Source: a bacterium (GTDB taxonomy: Bacteria > Krumholzibacteriota > Krumholzibacteriia > LZORAL124-64-63). From it: DNA of 64,000 nucleotides. The position numbers were made by a program, and so were the translations under genes. The notes below the pieces were generated by a model. That model saw nothing but the letters and a program-made list of their open reading frames with translations. It ran no database searches and was not told the origin of the DNA. Shown here piece after piece: positions 52,014 to 60,328 of the stretch. How positions within the stretch are numbered: position 1 is the first letter of the stretch; each line of letters starts with the position of its first letter. The stretch is taken from contig JADJQR010000001.1 in the NCBI GenBank assembly GCA_016712675.1, positions 4,650,001 through 4,714,000 on the forward strand, given 5' to 3'.

Positions 52014-54159
52014 CGTCGTCCGCGTCCGTTCCCGACCTGGTCCCGAAGTGCCGCACGCGCCCGCGCCCCCGCATCAGGATGTCGTGGGCGCTGACCAGCG
52101 CCTCGCCCTCGGCGCCGGTCACCTGGACGTAGCTGCCGTCGGTCCTCATCAGCCGCGACTTGAAGTTGTCCTGCCGGTAGGCGTCCAGCGCGTGGTCGCG
52201 CAGGTAGCGCCGGTGCTCCGGCGACTCGACCGGGAAGACCACCTCCACGCGGTGGTTCAGGTTTCTCTGCATCAGGTCGGCGCTGCCCAGGTAGACTTCC
52301 TCGTTGCCGTCGTTCAGGAAGTAGAAGATGCGGCTGTGCTCGAGGTAGCGCCCCACCGTGCTGACGACGGTGATGTTGTCGCTGATGCCGGGCCAGCCCG
52401 GGCGCAGGCAGCAGATGCCGCGGATGAAGAGGTCGACCTTCACGCCCGCCTGCGAAGCCCGGTAGAGCAGGCGGATCACCGGCGGGTCCACCAGCGAGTT
52501 GGCCTTGAGGACGATGTGGGCGCGCCGGCCCGCCACCGCGTGCGCCGTCTCGCGCTCGATCATCCGCTCCAGGCGCGTCCTCAGCGTGACCGGCGCGATC
52601 AGCAGCTTGCTGTAGTCCTGCTTCGTCGAGTAGCCGGTCAGGTAGTTGAACAGGTCCGTCGCGTCCACGCCCATCGTCTCGTCGCAGGTGAAGATCCCGA
52701 TGTCCTCGTACATGCCCGCGGTGACCGGGTTGTAGTTGCCGGTGGCCAGGTGCAGGTAGCGGCGGATGCCGTCGCCCTCGCGCCGGACCACCATCGCGAT
52801 CTTGCTGTGCGTCTTGAGCCCGACCACGCCGTAGACCACGTGCACGCCCGCCTGTTCCAGCAGCCGCGCCCAGCTGATGTTGCTCTCCTCGTCGAAGCGC
52901 GCGCTCAGCTCGACCAGCACGGCCACCTGCTTGCCGCGCTCGGCGGCCTCCAGCAGGGTGTCGACGACCGGCGAGTTGCGCCCCACCCGGTACAGCGTCT
53001 GCTTGATGGCCAGCACCTGCGGGTCGCGCGAGGCCGTCCGCAGGAACTCGACGACCGGCTCGAACGAGTCGTAGGGGTGGTGCAGCAGGATGTTGCCGGC
53101 GCGGATGGCGTCGAACATGTCCGTCGCCGTCGCCTTCCGGAACTCCTTCGGGATGAACGGGCGATAGGGCGCGAACTTCAGTTCGTGCCGTTCGACCCCG
53201 TTGTAGACCTGCCACAGCGAACTGAGCCCCAGCGGCCCGGGCATGACGAACAGGTCGGAAGCACGCGCTTCGAGGTTCTCCAGCAGCACCTCGCGGACGC
53301 CCGCCGGCATGCTCTCATGGATCGCCACCTGGACCACGGACCCGAACTTCCGGCGACGGATGCCCTGCTGCATGGTCTCCAGGAGGTCGTCGGCCTCGAT
53401 CTCCTGGATCTCGATGTCCGCGTCGCGGATGACCCGGAACGGGTGCGCCGAGACGACCTCCATGCCGGGGAAGAGCAGGGCGAGGTTCGCCTCGATCACC
53501 TGCTCGATCCAGACGAAGTAGTGGTGGCGCGGCAGCGTGCCGTCCCGCCGTTCGCCGCCCGAGGACTTCTTCAGCGGGATCAGGCGCGGCAGCGTGTCGG
53601 GCACCTTCAGGCGCGCGAAGCGTTCATGCCCCTTCGGGTCGCGCACGACGATCGCCAGGTTCAGGCTCAGGTTCGAGATGTGTGGGAACGGGTGCCCGGG
53701 GTCCACCGCCAGGGGTGTCAGCACCGGGTGGATCACCTCGCGGAAGTAGCTGTCGGCCCGTGCGCGCTGGGTATCGTTCAGGCGCGCGTAGTCCAGGACA
53801 TGAACACCCTCGCGGTTGAGCTGCGGCAGCAGTTTGCGGCGCAGGAAGCCCTGGGCGCCGGCATAGAGCTCCAGCGACAGCTTGCGGATGGCCGCCAGCT
53901 CCTCGCGGGGGGTCAGGCCGGAGGGGGTCACGGTCAGGACGCGCGACAGCACCTGCCGCCGGATGCCGGACACGCGCACCATGAAGAACTCGTCCATGTT
54001 GGAGCCGAAGATCGCCAGGAACTTCGTCCGCTCCAGGAGCGGGTTCCGCACGTCGCGGGCCTCGTCGAGCACCCGGCGCTGGAACTCCAGCAGGCTCAGC
54101 TCGCGGTTGATGTACAGCCGCGGATCGTCCAGGGGCAGGTCGTGGGGCCTCGGGTTCAT
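52000..54159 (-). CDS. ppk1: Polyphosphate kinase 1
   Basis: 719 residues, normal for the family. It makes polyphosphate from ATP, reversibly, through a phospho-histidine. Seen are the N-terminal part (YINRELSLLEFQRRVLDEA, GSNMDEFFMVRVSGI), DPGHPFPHISNLSLNLA, ATRDPQVLAIKQTLYR-like (here ASRDPQVLAIKQTLYRVG), the catalytic histidine region GLKTHSKIAMVVRR, HLATGNYNPVTA and RGICCLRPG. ATG 54159 overlaps the stop of the CHAD gene (ATGA), and Ppx/GppA lies just before that, so synthesis, binding and hydrolysis of polyphosphate are encoded together. Confidence 0.97.
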   Translation of the reverse strand: MNPRPHDLPLDDPRLYINRELSLLEFQRRVLDEARDVRNPLLERTKFLAIFGSNMDEFFMVRVSGIRRQVLSRVLTVTPSGLTPREELAAIRKLSLELYAGAQGFLRRKLLPQLNREGVHVLDYARLNDTQRARADSYFREVIHPVLTPLAVDPGHPFPHISNLSLNLAIVVRDPKGHERFARLKVPDTLPRLIPLKKSSGGERRDGTLPRHHYFVWIEQVIEANLALLFPGMEVVSAHPFRVIRDADIEIQEIEADDLLETMQQGIRRRKFGSVVQVAIHESMPAGVREVLLENLEARASDLFVMPGPLGLSSLWQVYNGVERHELKFAPYRPFIPKEFRKATATDMFDAIRAGNILLHHPYDSFEPVVEFLRTASRDPQVLAIKQTLYRVGRNSPVVDTLLEAAERGKQVAVLVELSARFDEESNISWARLLEQAGVHVVYGVVGLKTHSKIAMVVRREGDGIRRYLHLATGNYNPVTAGMYEDIGIFTCDETMGVDATDLFNYLTGYSTKQDYSKLLIAPVTLRTRLERMIERETAHAVAGRRAHIVLKANSLVDPPVIRLLYRASQAGVKVDLFIRGICCLRPGWPGISDNITVVSTVGRYLEHSRIFYFLNDGNEEVYLGSADLMQRNLNHRVEVVFPVESPEHRRYLRDHALDAYRQDNFKSRLMRTDGSYVQVTGAEGEALVSAHDILMRGRGRVRHFGTRSGTDADDVTRP

Positions 54160-55034
54160 GGCCGGCCTTCCCGCCGGCGGGGGCGCCTGGTCAGCCAGGG
54201 GAACGGACGGTCCGGGCCCGGGCGCCAGAACCCGGCCACTGCGGACCGTTGGGCCAGCCAGTCGTCGATGGCCTCGGCGCGCAGGCGCGCGTAGAACGCC
54301 AGCGCCGGCTCGGGCGCGAAGGCGGGATTGCCCGCGGCACACTCCCGGGCCAGGGTCAGGAACGTCTCGGCGTCCTGCACGCGCCCGACGATCGTCTGGT
54401 AGGTGTGCAGGCGGGCCGCGTGGTCGGCCGGCAGGGCCGGCAGGGCCGGCTGCACGATCTCGAAGCGGTAGCGGAACTTCTTGAAGGCCAGACGGACGCG
54501 GTGGATGCTGGCCGTGTCCTCAGGCCGCGCCTCGGCATCGCAGTGCACGACGCGCGCGAAGGCCTCGTCGACCGGGGCGAACGGATCCAGGTCAGGGGCG
54601 GGCGTGCAGAGCTGTTCGTCCAGCCGGGCCCGCAGCCGCTGCAGCCGGTCCTTCAACTCGCGCCGTCCGAAGGCGCGGGCCGCGCGCCGCGCGTCCCGCA
54701 GCAGGTCCTGTTCCTGGGCCAGCAGGTGTTCGCGCAGCGCCACGAGCGTCGGTTCCTCGCGGGCGTGGTCATCCAGGCTCGCCTGCATGACCTGGGTGTC
54801 GCGCAGGTCGTCGAAGCCGTCGATCAGGTCCTTGAGCTGGCGGCGCGCGCGCGAGGGCCGTCCACGCCCATCCAGCAGCCCGGCCACCTCGACGAACGCG
54901 ATCAGGCGCCTGGCGGCCACGCGGAGGTCGTGGACCGCGGCCTCCGAGAAGTCCTCCCGGCACACCTTCAGGCGCACCAGGAAGTGCTCACGCCGCCGGT
55001 CGAAGGCTTCCAGGAACAGCTGCGCCGCTTCCAT
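54156..55034 (-). CDS. CHAD domain protein
   Basis: 292 residues, almost all helical. Conserved basic and histidine positions of CHAD domains are seen in VHDLRVAARRLIAFVEV, DDLRDTQVMQASL, IHRVRLAFKKFRYRFEI and RLHTYQTIVGRVQDAETFL. CHAD domains bind polyphosphate and localise to polyphosphate granules. ATG 55034 is 11 bases after the Ppx/GppA stop, and the gene overlaps ppk1 at its end, so the three are one operon. A GTG one codon earlier is an alternative start. Confidence 0.92.
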   Translation of the reverse strand: MEAAQLFLEAFDRRREHFLVRLKVCREDFSEAAVHDLRVAARRLIAFVEVAGLLDGRGRPSRARRQLKDLIDGFDDLRDTQVMQASLDDHAREEPTLVALREHLLAQEQDLLRDARRAARAFGRRELKDRLQRLRARLDEQLCTPAPDLDPFAPVDEAFARVVHCDAEARPEDTASIHRVRLAFKKFRYRFEIVQPALPALPADHAARLHTYQTIVGRVQDAETFLTLARECAAGNPAFAPEPALAFYARLRAEAIDDWLAQRSAVAGFWRPGPDRPFPWLTRRPRRREGRP

Positions 55035-55044
55035 CACACCTGCC

Positions 55045-56601
55045 TCATGCGATCGCCAGCTCGACGCCGAAGACGTCCTGGAACATCGCGCGCCGCTTGG
55101 TCAGCGTCCATTTCTCGAGCGCCAGGTCGCCTTCGCCCTCCAGCGCCAGCGTCCAGCGGGACTTCGCGCCGGTCAAGTCCACGCGCCGCACGCGCCCGGC
55201 ATGGCCGGTGTCGATGCCGTCGGCCAGTCGCAGCAGGGCGCACAGCTTGTTCACCAGCACGCGGTCCCGCGGCGCCAGGGCCTTGAAGTGGCCGTGCTCG
55301 AGCGTTGGCACGGTCTTCCGGTGGTAGCGCACGATGTTCGCCACCACCGCCTGCTGGGGCTCGGACAGCCCGAACAGGAAGCTGTTGTGGAGCAGGTAGT
55401 GGCCGTGGCGGTCGTGGTCGATGGCGTTGACGAAGTAACCGATGTCGTGCAGTAGCGCGGCCACCTCCAGCACCAGGCGCTCCTCGGCGCCCAGGCCGTG
55501 CAGCGACGTGGTCTGGTCGAAGATCTGCATCGCCAGCTCCGCGACCACGCCGCCGTGCTCGGCGTCCAGCGCGTATTTCTCGCCCAGGTGCACTGCCGAT
55601 GACCATACCTGCTCGCGTCGCGGTGGCCTTGGGTCGGCCTGCGCGGCCAGGTCCCACAGCACGCCGTCCTTGAGCCCGACCCCGGGAACGAGCACCTCGC
55701 GCACGCCGGCCGTCTTGACCAGGCTCTGGAGCACCACGCAGGCGGGCATGATCACGTCGGCGCGGTCGGGCCGCAGATTGTAGCGGGTGGCGCGTTCGGA
55801 GGGCGTCAGCGAGCCCAGCTGGTCGCCCAGGTCGCGCAGGTCGCGCGCGGTGATCAGGCGGGCCGAGTCGCGGCGGAAGATCCGCTTCGCCAACTCGCCC
55901 ATCTCCTCGATGTTGCCGCCGGTGCCCACGCACAGATCGACGCCCTGCCGGCCGATCTCGCGGTCCAGGCGACGCCGCGTCGCTTCGGCGTACTCCTTGA
56001 CCATGCGGTTGAAGGACTGCCGCGAACGGCCGTCGCCGTCGAACTTCTGCAGCAGCCGCACGGTGCCCATGCGGTAGCTCTCCGAGGAGACGATGTTGTC
56101 GCCCTCGGTCAGGGTGACTTCGACGCTGCCGCCGCCGATGTCGATCAGCATGGCGCGCCGTCCGGCCAGGTCCACCACCTTGCCGATCGCCAGGTGGATC
56201 AGGCGCGATTCCTCCTCGCCGCTGATCACCTCGACGTTGATTCCCGCCTCGCGGGCGATGCGGTCGATCAGGACGTCGCTGTTGCCCGCCTCGCGCATCG
56301 CGCTGGTGGCCACCGCGCGCAGGCGCGTGACCATGAGGTCGGTGGCGGACTTGCGGAACCGCGCGAAGGTCTCGGCCACCGTCTGCATCGTTGGTTCGGT
56401 GATCTGGCCGTGCGCGAACGCGTCCGCGCCCAGGCGCACCGGCGCGCGGGCCGAACTGATGACCTGCAACCGTCCGTCCGGACCGAGGCGGGCCACGGCC
56501 ATGCGGATGCCGTTGGAGCCGGCGTCGATGGCGGCGATATTCTGCACGGGGATCCCCACCGCCCTTTGGGTGTCGCGGACGTTGCCGGTGGAATATCCCA
56601 T
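55045..56601 (-). CDS. ppx: Exopolyphosphatase/pppGpp phosphohydrolase (Ppx/GppA)
   Basis: 518 residues. The actin-like ATPase fold shows IAAIDAGSNGIRMAVARL, ATSAMREAGN, GEEESRLIHLAIG, IDIGGGSVEVTL and VGTGGNIEEMGEL. The C-terminal part is an HD domain (LLHDIGYFVNAIDHDRHGHY, IVRYHRK). It removes phosphate from polyphosphate, or from pppGpp, or both. The start is uncertain: ATG 56601 has no ribosome binding site, while GTG 56559 follows AAAGGG and GTG 56547 follows GGGG. It is the first gene of the polyphosphate operon. Confidence 0.93.
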   Translation of the reverse strand: MGYSTGNVRDTQRAVGIPVQNIAAIDAGSNGIRMAVARLGPDGRLQVISSARAPVRLGADAFAHGQITEPTMQTVAETFARFRKSATDLMVTRLRAVATSAMREAGNSDVLIDRIAREAGINVEVISGEEESRLIHLAIGKVVDLAGRRAMLIDIGGGSVEVTLTEGDNIVSSESYRMGTVRLLQKFDGDGRSRQSFNRMVKEYAEATRRRLDREIGRQGVDLCVGTGGNIEEMGELAKRIFRRDSARLITARDLRDLGDQLGSLTPSERATRYNLRPDRADVIMPACVVLQSLVKTAGVREVLVPGVGLKDGVLWDLAAQADPRPPRREQVWSSAVHLGEKYALDAEHGGVVAELAMQIFDQTTSLHGLGAEERLVLEVAALLHDIGYFVNAIDHDRHGHYLLHNSFLFGLSEPQQAVVANIVRYHRKTVPTLEHGHFKALAPRDRVLVNKLCALLRLADGIDTGHAGRVRRVDLTGAKSRWTLALEGEGDLALEKWTLTKRRAMFQDVFGVELAIA

Positions 56602-56683
56602 TCAATACGCACGCCGGGCGACTGTCCACCCGGCGGTGTCTATTTGCAGAAAATTCACATTGGCAAGGCCGCCGGCGGGGCAC

Positions 56684-58207
56684 TCAGATCCGGGCGTCCG
56701 ACAGCAGCTCGTCGACCGACCGCGACTCGCCCTCGGTGTCGTCATCCGGCGCGCCGGCCACCGGTTTGCCGTCCGGGTCGATGTTCACCGACACGAAGTC
56801 GGCCACCTCCAGCTTCCGGTTGTCCGCCAGGTCGATCAGGAACTGGTCATCGCGCTCCAGGCGCCGCCCCTTCCGGTCCCTGGTGATGCGCACCAGCGGG
56901 CTGTCCCACTTCGTGCCGCGCGCGGTGACGTAGCCGCGGCTGCCGTCGCTGATCACCACTTCGCTGCCGGGCGGGTAGAGGCCCACCGCGCGTACCAGGG
57001 CCATGACGGCGTTCGGATGGAAGGCGGCGCGGTCCTTCAGGATGATCTCGAAGGCCCGCCTCGGCGGCATCGGGTTCTTGTAGGGACGCGCCGCCGTCAA
57101 CGCCTCGAACACGTCACAGATCTGGATCAGCGAGGCGATCGGGCTGTGCACGGCCCACGGCGGCATCTTCGGGTAGCCGCCGCCGTCGTAGCGGATATGG
57201 TGGCCCCAGGCGCCGGCCAGGACCAGCGGGCTGACGTCCGGGCGGCCCAGCAGCAGCCGCGCGCCGATTTCCGCGTGCGATTCGGCGATCTGCCGTTCCT
57301 GCGCGTCCAGCTTCCCGGGCTTGTAGAGGATCTCGTCGGGGATCTTGGCCTTGCCCAGGTCGTGCAGCAGCCCCGCGGTCGCCAGTTCGCCCAGGCGATG
57401 CTCGGGCCAGCCCATCTCGCGTCCTACCGTCAGCGCCAGCGTCGACACGCGCACCGAGTGCCCGATCGTGTAGCTGTCGTAGTCCGGGTAGCGCATCAGG
57501 TTCATGATGTCCATGGTCTCGCGGTCGGCCTTGACCTGCAGCTGCTCGCTCACCGACTGGGTGCGGGCCAGGTCCAGCTCGCCGTCGCGACCCACCACGG
57601 TGTGGTTGCTGGCCACCGTCTCGTACATGGACTGGAAGATGGGCAGGAGCGGCGCCAGGTCGTTCTGGATCGAGCGGCCCATGCCCCCCTCGCCGTCTTC
57701 GTCGTCCTCCGTGAAGTCGAACTGGATCAGCGACGGGTCCACCGTCGAGAAGTCCAGCTGATCCATGGGCCGGTTCGGGTCCGCCTGCCGGAAGTGCGGC
57801 GTCAACTCGATCAGCCGGATGCCCTCGGCCTGCAGCATGGCCATCGACGCGTCCAGCGAACCGGTGCGCTCGCGCAGGCCGGCCGCCAGGCGGAAGAAAG
57901 CCATCACCTCGTCGGCCGTCACGTGCTGCTGGAAGAGGAAGCCGCCGCAGCCCAGGCGCTCGGCGAACTCGATCAGGCTGCGCCCGGCGATGGACGGCCC
58001 CACCAGGAAGCGCCCGTCGCGGATGAACTTGCCGCTCAGCACGCCGAAGAAGAAGGCCGTCTCGTTCGACTCGCGCAGTCGCCGCTCCAGCTTCTCGGCG
58101 AAGTCGCGACCGAGCGACTTGACCTTCGGGTGCGAATCGAAGTACAGCCGGCGCTGGTTGATGCCGCTGGACAGCAGGATGATCAGGTCGCTGAAGCTGG
58201 CGCTCAC
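56684..58207 (-). CDS. HD-GYP domain protein
   Basis: 507 residues. A long N-terminal part (about 1-220) of unknown fold precedes an HD-GYP domain: YTIGHSVRVSTLALTVGREMG, LLHDLGKAKIPDEILYKPG, SHAEIGARLL, HHIRYDGGGYP and ICDVFEALTAARPYK. HD-GYP enzymes cleave cyclic di-GMP. A further C-terminal part (about 420-507) resembles the small beta domain that follows HD-GYP in some proteins. GTG 58207 overlaps the stop of the upstream gene (GTGA). The polyphosphate operon begins 83 bases downstream in the same direction, so a link between the two signals is possible. Confidence 0.9.
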   Translation of the reverse strand: MSASFSDLIILLSSGINQRRLYFDSHPKVKSLGRDFAEKLERRLRESNETAFFFGVLSGKFIRDGRFLVGPSIAGRSLIEFAERLGCGGFLFQQHVTADEVMAFFRLAAGLRERTGSLDASMAMLQAEGIRLIELTPHFRQADPNRPMDQLDFSTVDPSLIQFDFTEDDEDGEGGMGRSIQNDLAPLLPIFQSMYETVASNHTVVGRDGELDLARTQSVSEQLQVKADRETMDIMNLMRYPDYDSYTIGHSVRVSTLALTVGREMGWPEHRLGELATAGLLHDLGKAKIPDEILYKPGKLDAQERQIAESHAEIGARLLLGRPDVSPLVLAGAWGHHIRYDGGGYPKMPPWAVHSPIASLIQICDVFEALTAARPYKNPMPPRRAFEIILKDRAAFHPNAVMALVRAVGLYPPGSEVVISDGSRGYVTARGTKWDSPLVRITRDRKGRRLERDDQFLIDLADNRKLEVADFVSVNIDPDGKPVAGAPDDDTEGESRSVDELLSDARI

Positions 58208-60183
58208 GTCTTCTGCTCCTGCTGCTCGAGCCGTTCCAGCGCGGTGCGCGCGGCGTCGCGCGCCGCGGCCGGCCACACCGGGATCAGCAGCCAGCGCCGC
58301 TCCTGCACGATGTCGCGCAGGATCTCCGTCGCCCCGCCCGAGCGCAGCCGGCTCAGCCAGTCGATGGCGCCAGGCACCCAGGGCTCCGCCAGTTCCGCGT
58401 CCTCGAGCCGCGTGATGATGCCGCGCAGGTAGCGGCCGGCCTGGTCGGCCAGGGCCGGCGTCACCTTCTCGGCGACGCCCTGGTCCAGCATCGCCTGGTA
58501 CAGCCGCAGGTGGCCGCGGTCCCAGCCGCCCAGGCAGGCCAGCAGCTGCGCCACCAGGGGGTGGGCGTCCTGCGCGGCCAGCCGCGCCAGCAGCCGCGGC
58601 CCGAACTCCTCGCTCAGCGACGAACGCAGGAGCAGCCGGTACACCGGGTACAGGAGCGGGGCCGGCGCGTCCAGGAAGCTGTCAGCGACGTGCTTGTCGC
58701 GCAGGGCCGGCAGCGTCTCCAGGCGAGCCAGCAGGTCCAGGCGGTCGCACACGTCCAGACGGGTGAGTTCGCCGAACAGCTGCAGCCTGCCGGTCGGGTC
58801 GTCCCATTCCACCCCCAGCAGCAGGTCGTTGACCAGCAGCGGCCAGGCGGCTTCCTTGGGGCCCGTCTCGAGCAGGCCTTCCCACACCGACAACCACAGC
58901 CAGCCCAGCTTCTGCGGGCGCAGCAGGCGCATCGGCTCCAGCAGCGCGCGGGCCAGCTCGGGAGTATGTTCGTTCCAGCCCTGGTGGAACGCCGAGCGCA
59001 GCGCGTCACGCGCGACCTCGAGGTCGCGCGGCGAGCAGCGGTCGTCGGCGACCAGCGTTTCCATCAGCCCGGTCACCTGTTCCGTCAGTTCGGGCGAGGG
59101 CGCGGCGGCCAGGATCTGGTAGCAGATGCCCAGGCAGTCGGCGTTCGTCTGCGCATCCAGGTCCGCGATCGGGGCGGCCCCCGCGGCCACCTCGTCGATC
59201 AGCACGCCCAGCTGCGCGCGCGTCATCGTGTAGGTGACCGGCGTGCGCTTGACCCCACGGGGGCGCGGCCGGTTCTCCAGCAGCGGACGCGACTCGCCCT
59301 TCACTTCGCGCTCGACGCGCAGGCGCTCGAACGCCAGCTCGACCATCGCGCTGTCGCCGGTCAGCTCCAGCGCCTTGGTGGCGTGGGCCACCAGGGATTC
59401 GAGCACCATCGGGTCCGAGTTCGTCTCGGCCAGGCGGTCGATGATGTCCTTCATGGCGCGGATCGCGGCGTCCGGGATCCACTCGCCCAGCACCTGCGTG
59501 ATGCGGTCGATGGGCGTCTCGTGCAGCCGCTGCAGCTTCTGCGGGTCGGCGCCGGTCATGATGCCGCGCACGACGGCCAGGAACTCGCGCTCGAGCTTCT
59601 GGCCATCGGGCGTGGCCACCAGCATCGCGTCGGGGATCGTGTTGGGATCGAAAGCGTCGATGTCCGGCCGCGTGCCGCCAGTGCCGACCAGCTTGTGGCG
59701 CATCTTCACGTAGAGTTGCCGGCTGGTCACGCGCACGCTGGCCGGCAGGTTCGTCACCTCGATGGCGCGATATGTGCGCGACGAGCCCAGCTCCGACTGC
59801 TGCTTCTTCAGCGCCAGGAGCGCCGCGTGCAGGTCCTCGGCCGAAGCGTCCTGGTCGATCTCCAGCAGCGCGACATCCAATGGCACCAGCAGCTTGTGCA
59901 GTCGCTTCGCCTCGCGCCCGTCCGCCGGCGCGAACGAGACGCCCAGGTTCAGCCCGGTCTCGGTCACCTCGATCGCGACCACGCCCTGGGGCCCGGCCGC
60001 GCGCGCGACCGCCCGATGGGCGGCCTTGGCTACCTCGCGGTATTTTTCATGTCCGGGCGGGTAGTACGAGCCGACCGTCAGCATGCGGTCAAGCGCAGCC
60101 AGCAGCTCCGCATGCTCGGGCGCCAGCACGGACGGCTGTGCAGCGGCCGGCGTCGGCTGGTCCTTGTCGGCGATCGAGGACAA
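58204..60183 (-). CDS. Helical repeat hypothetical protein, partner of the HD-GYP protein
   Basis: 659 residues, cytoplasmic, mostly helical, with no signal peptide. The N-terminal 200 residues (VLAPEHAELLAALDRMLTVGSYYPPGHEKY and VAIEVTETGLNLGVSFAP) differ from the rest, which looks like HEAT-type repeats (ELAFERLRVEREV, LYQAMLDQGVAEKVTPAL). No family is recognised. The TTG start at 60183 is chosen because GGAGGGG stands at good spacing; ATG 60207 has no such site. The four-base overlap with the HD-GYP gene implies that the two proteins act together. Confidence 0.7.
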   Translation of the reverse strand: MSSIADKDQPTPAAAQPSVLAPEHAELLAALDRMLTVGSYYPPGHEKYREVAKAAHRAVARAAGPQGVVAIEVTETGLNLGVSFAPADGREAKRLHKLLVPLDVALLEIDQDASAEDLHAALLALKKQQSELGSSRTYRAIEVTNLPASVRVTSRQLYVKMRHKLVGTGGTRPDIDAFDPNTIPDAMLVATPDGQKLEREFLAVVRGIMTGADPQKLQRLHETPIDRITQVLGEWIPDAAIRAMKDIIDRLAETNSDPMVLESLVAHATKALELTGDSAMVELAFERLRVEREVKGESRPLLENRPRPRGVKRTPVTYTMTRAQLGVLIDEVAAGAAPIADLDAQTNADCLGICYQILAAAPSPELTEQVTGLMETLVADDRCSPRDLEVARDALRSAFHQGWNEHTPELARALLEPMRLLRPQKLGWLWLSVWEGLLETGPKEAAWPLLVNDLLLGVEWDDPTGRLQLFGELTRLDVCDRLDLLARLETLPALRDKHVADSFLDAPAPLLYPVYRLLLRSSLSEEFGPRLLARLAAQDAHPLVAQLLACLGGWDRGHLRLYQAMLDQGVAEKVTPALADQAGRYLRGIITRLEDAELAEPWVPGAIDWLSRLRSGGATEILRDIVQERRWLLIPVWPAAARDAARTALERLEQQEQKT

Positions 60184-60328
60184 GCAGGCCCCTCCCGGGT
60201 CTGGCACGGTTCAGCCACGGGATCGGCCGGAACGGCGACGGTTTTACCCTAATTCTTGCCCCGCCCGAAGTGATCCCGGCGGCGCTCCGTGCCGCGAAAC
60301 GGCCGGCAACCGGAAGGAACGGCAGCCC

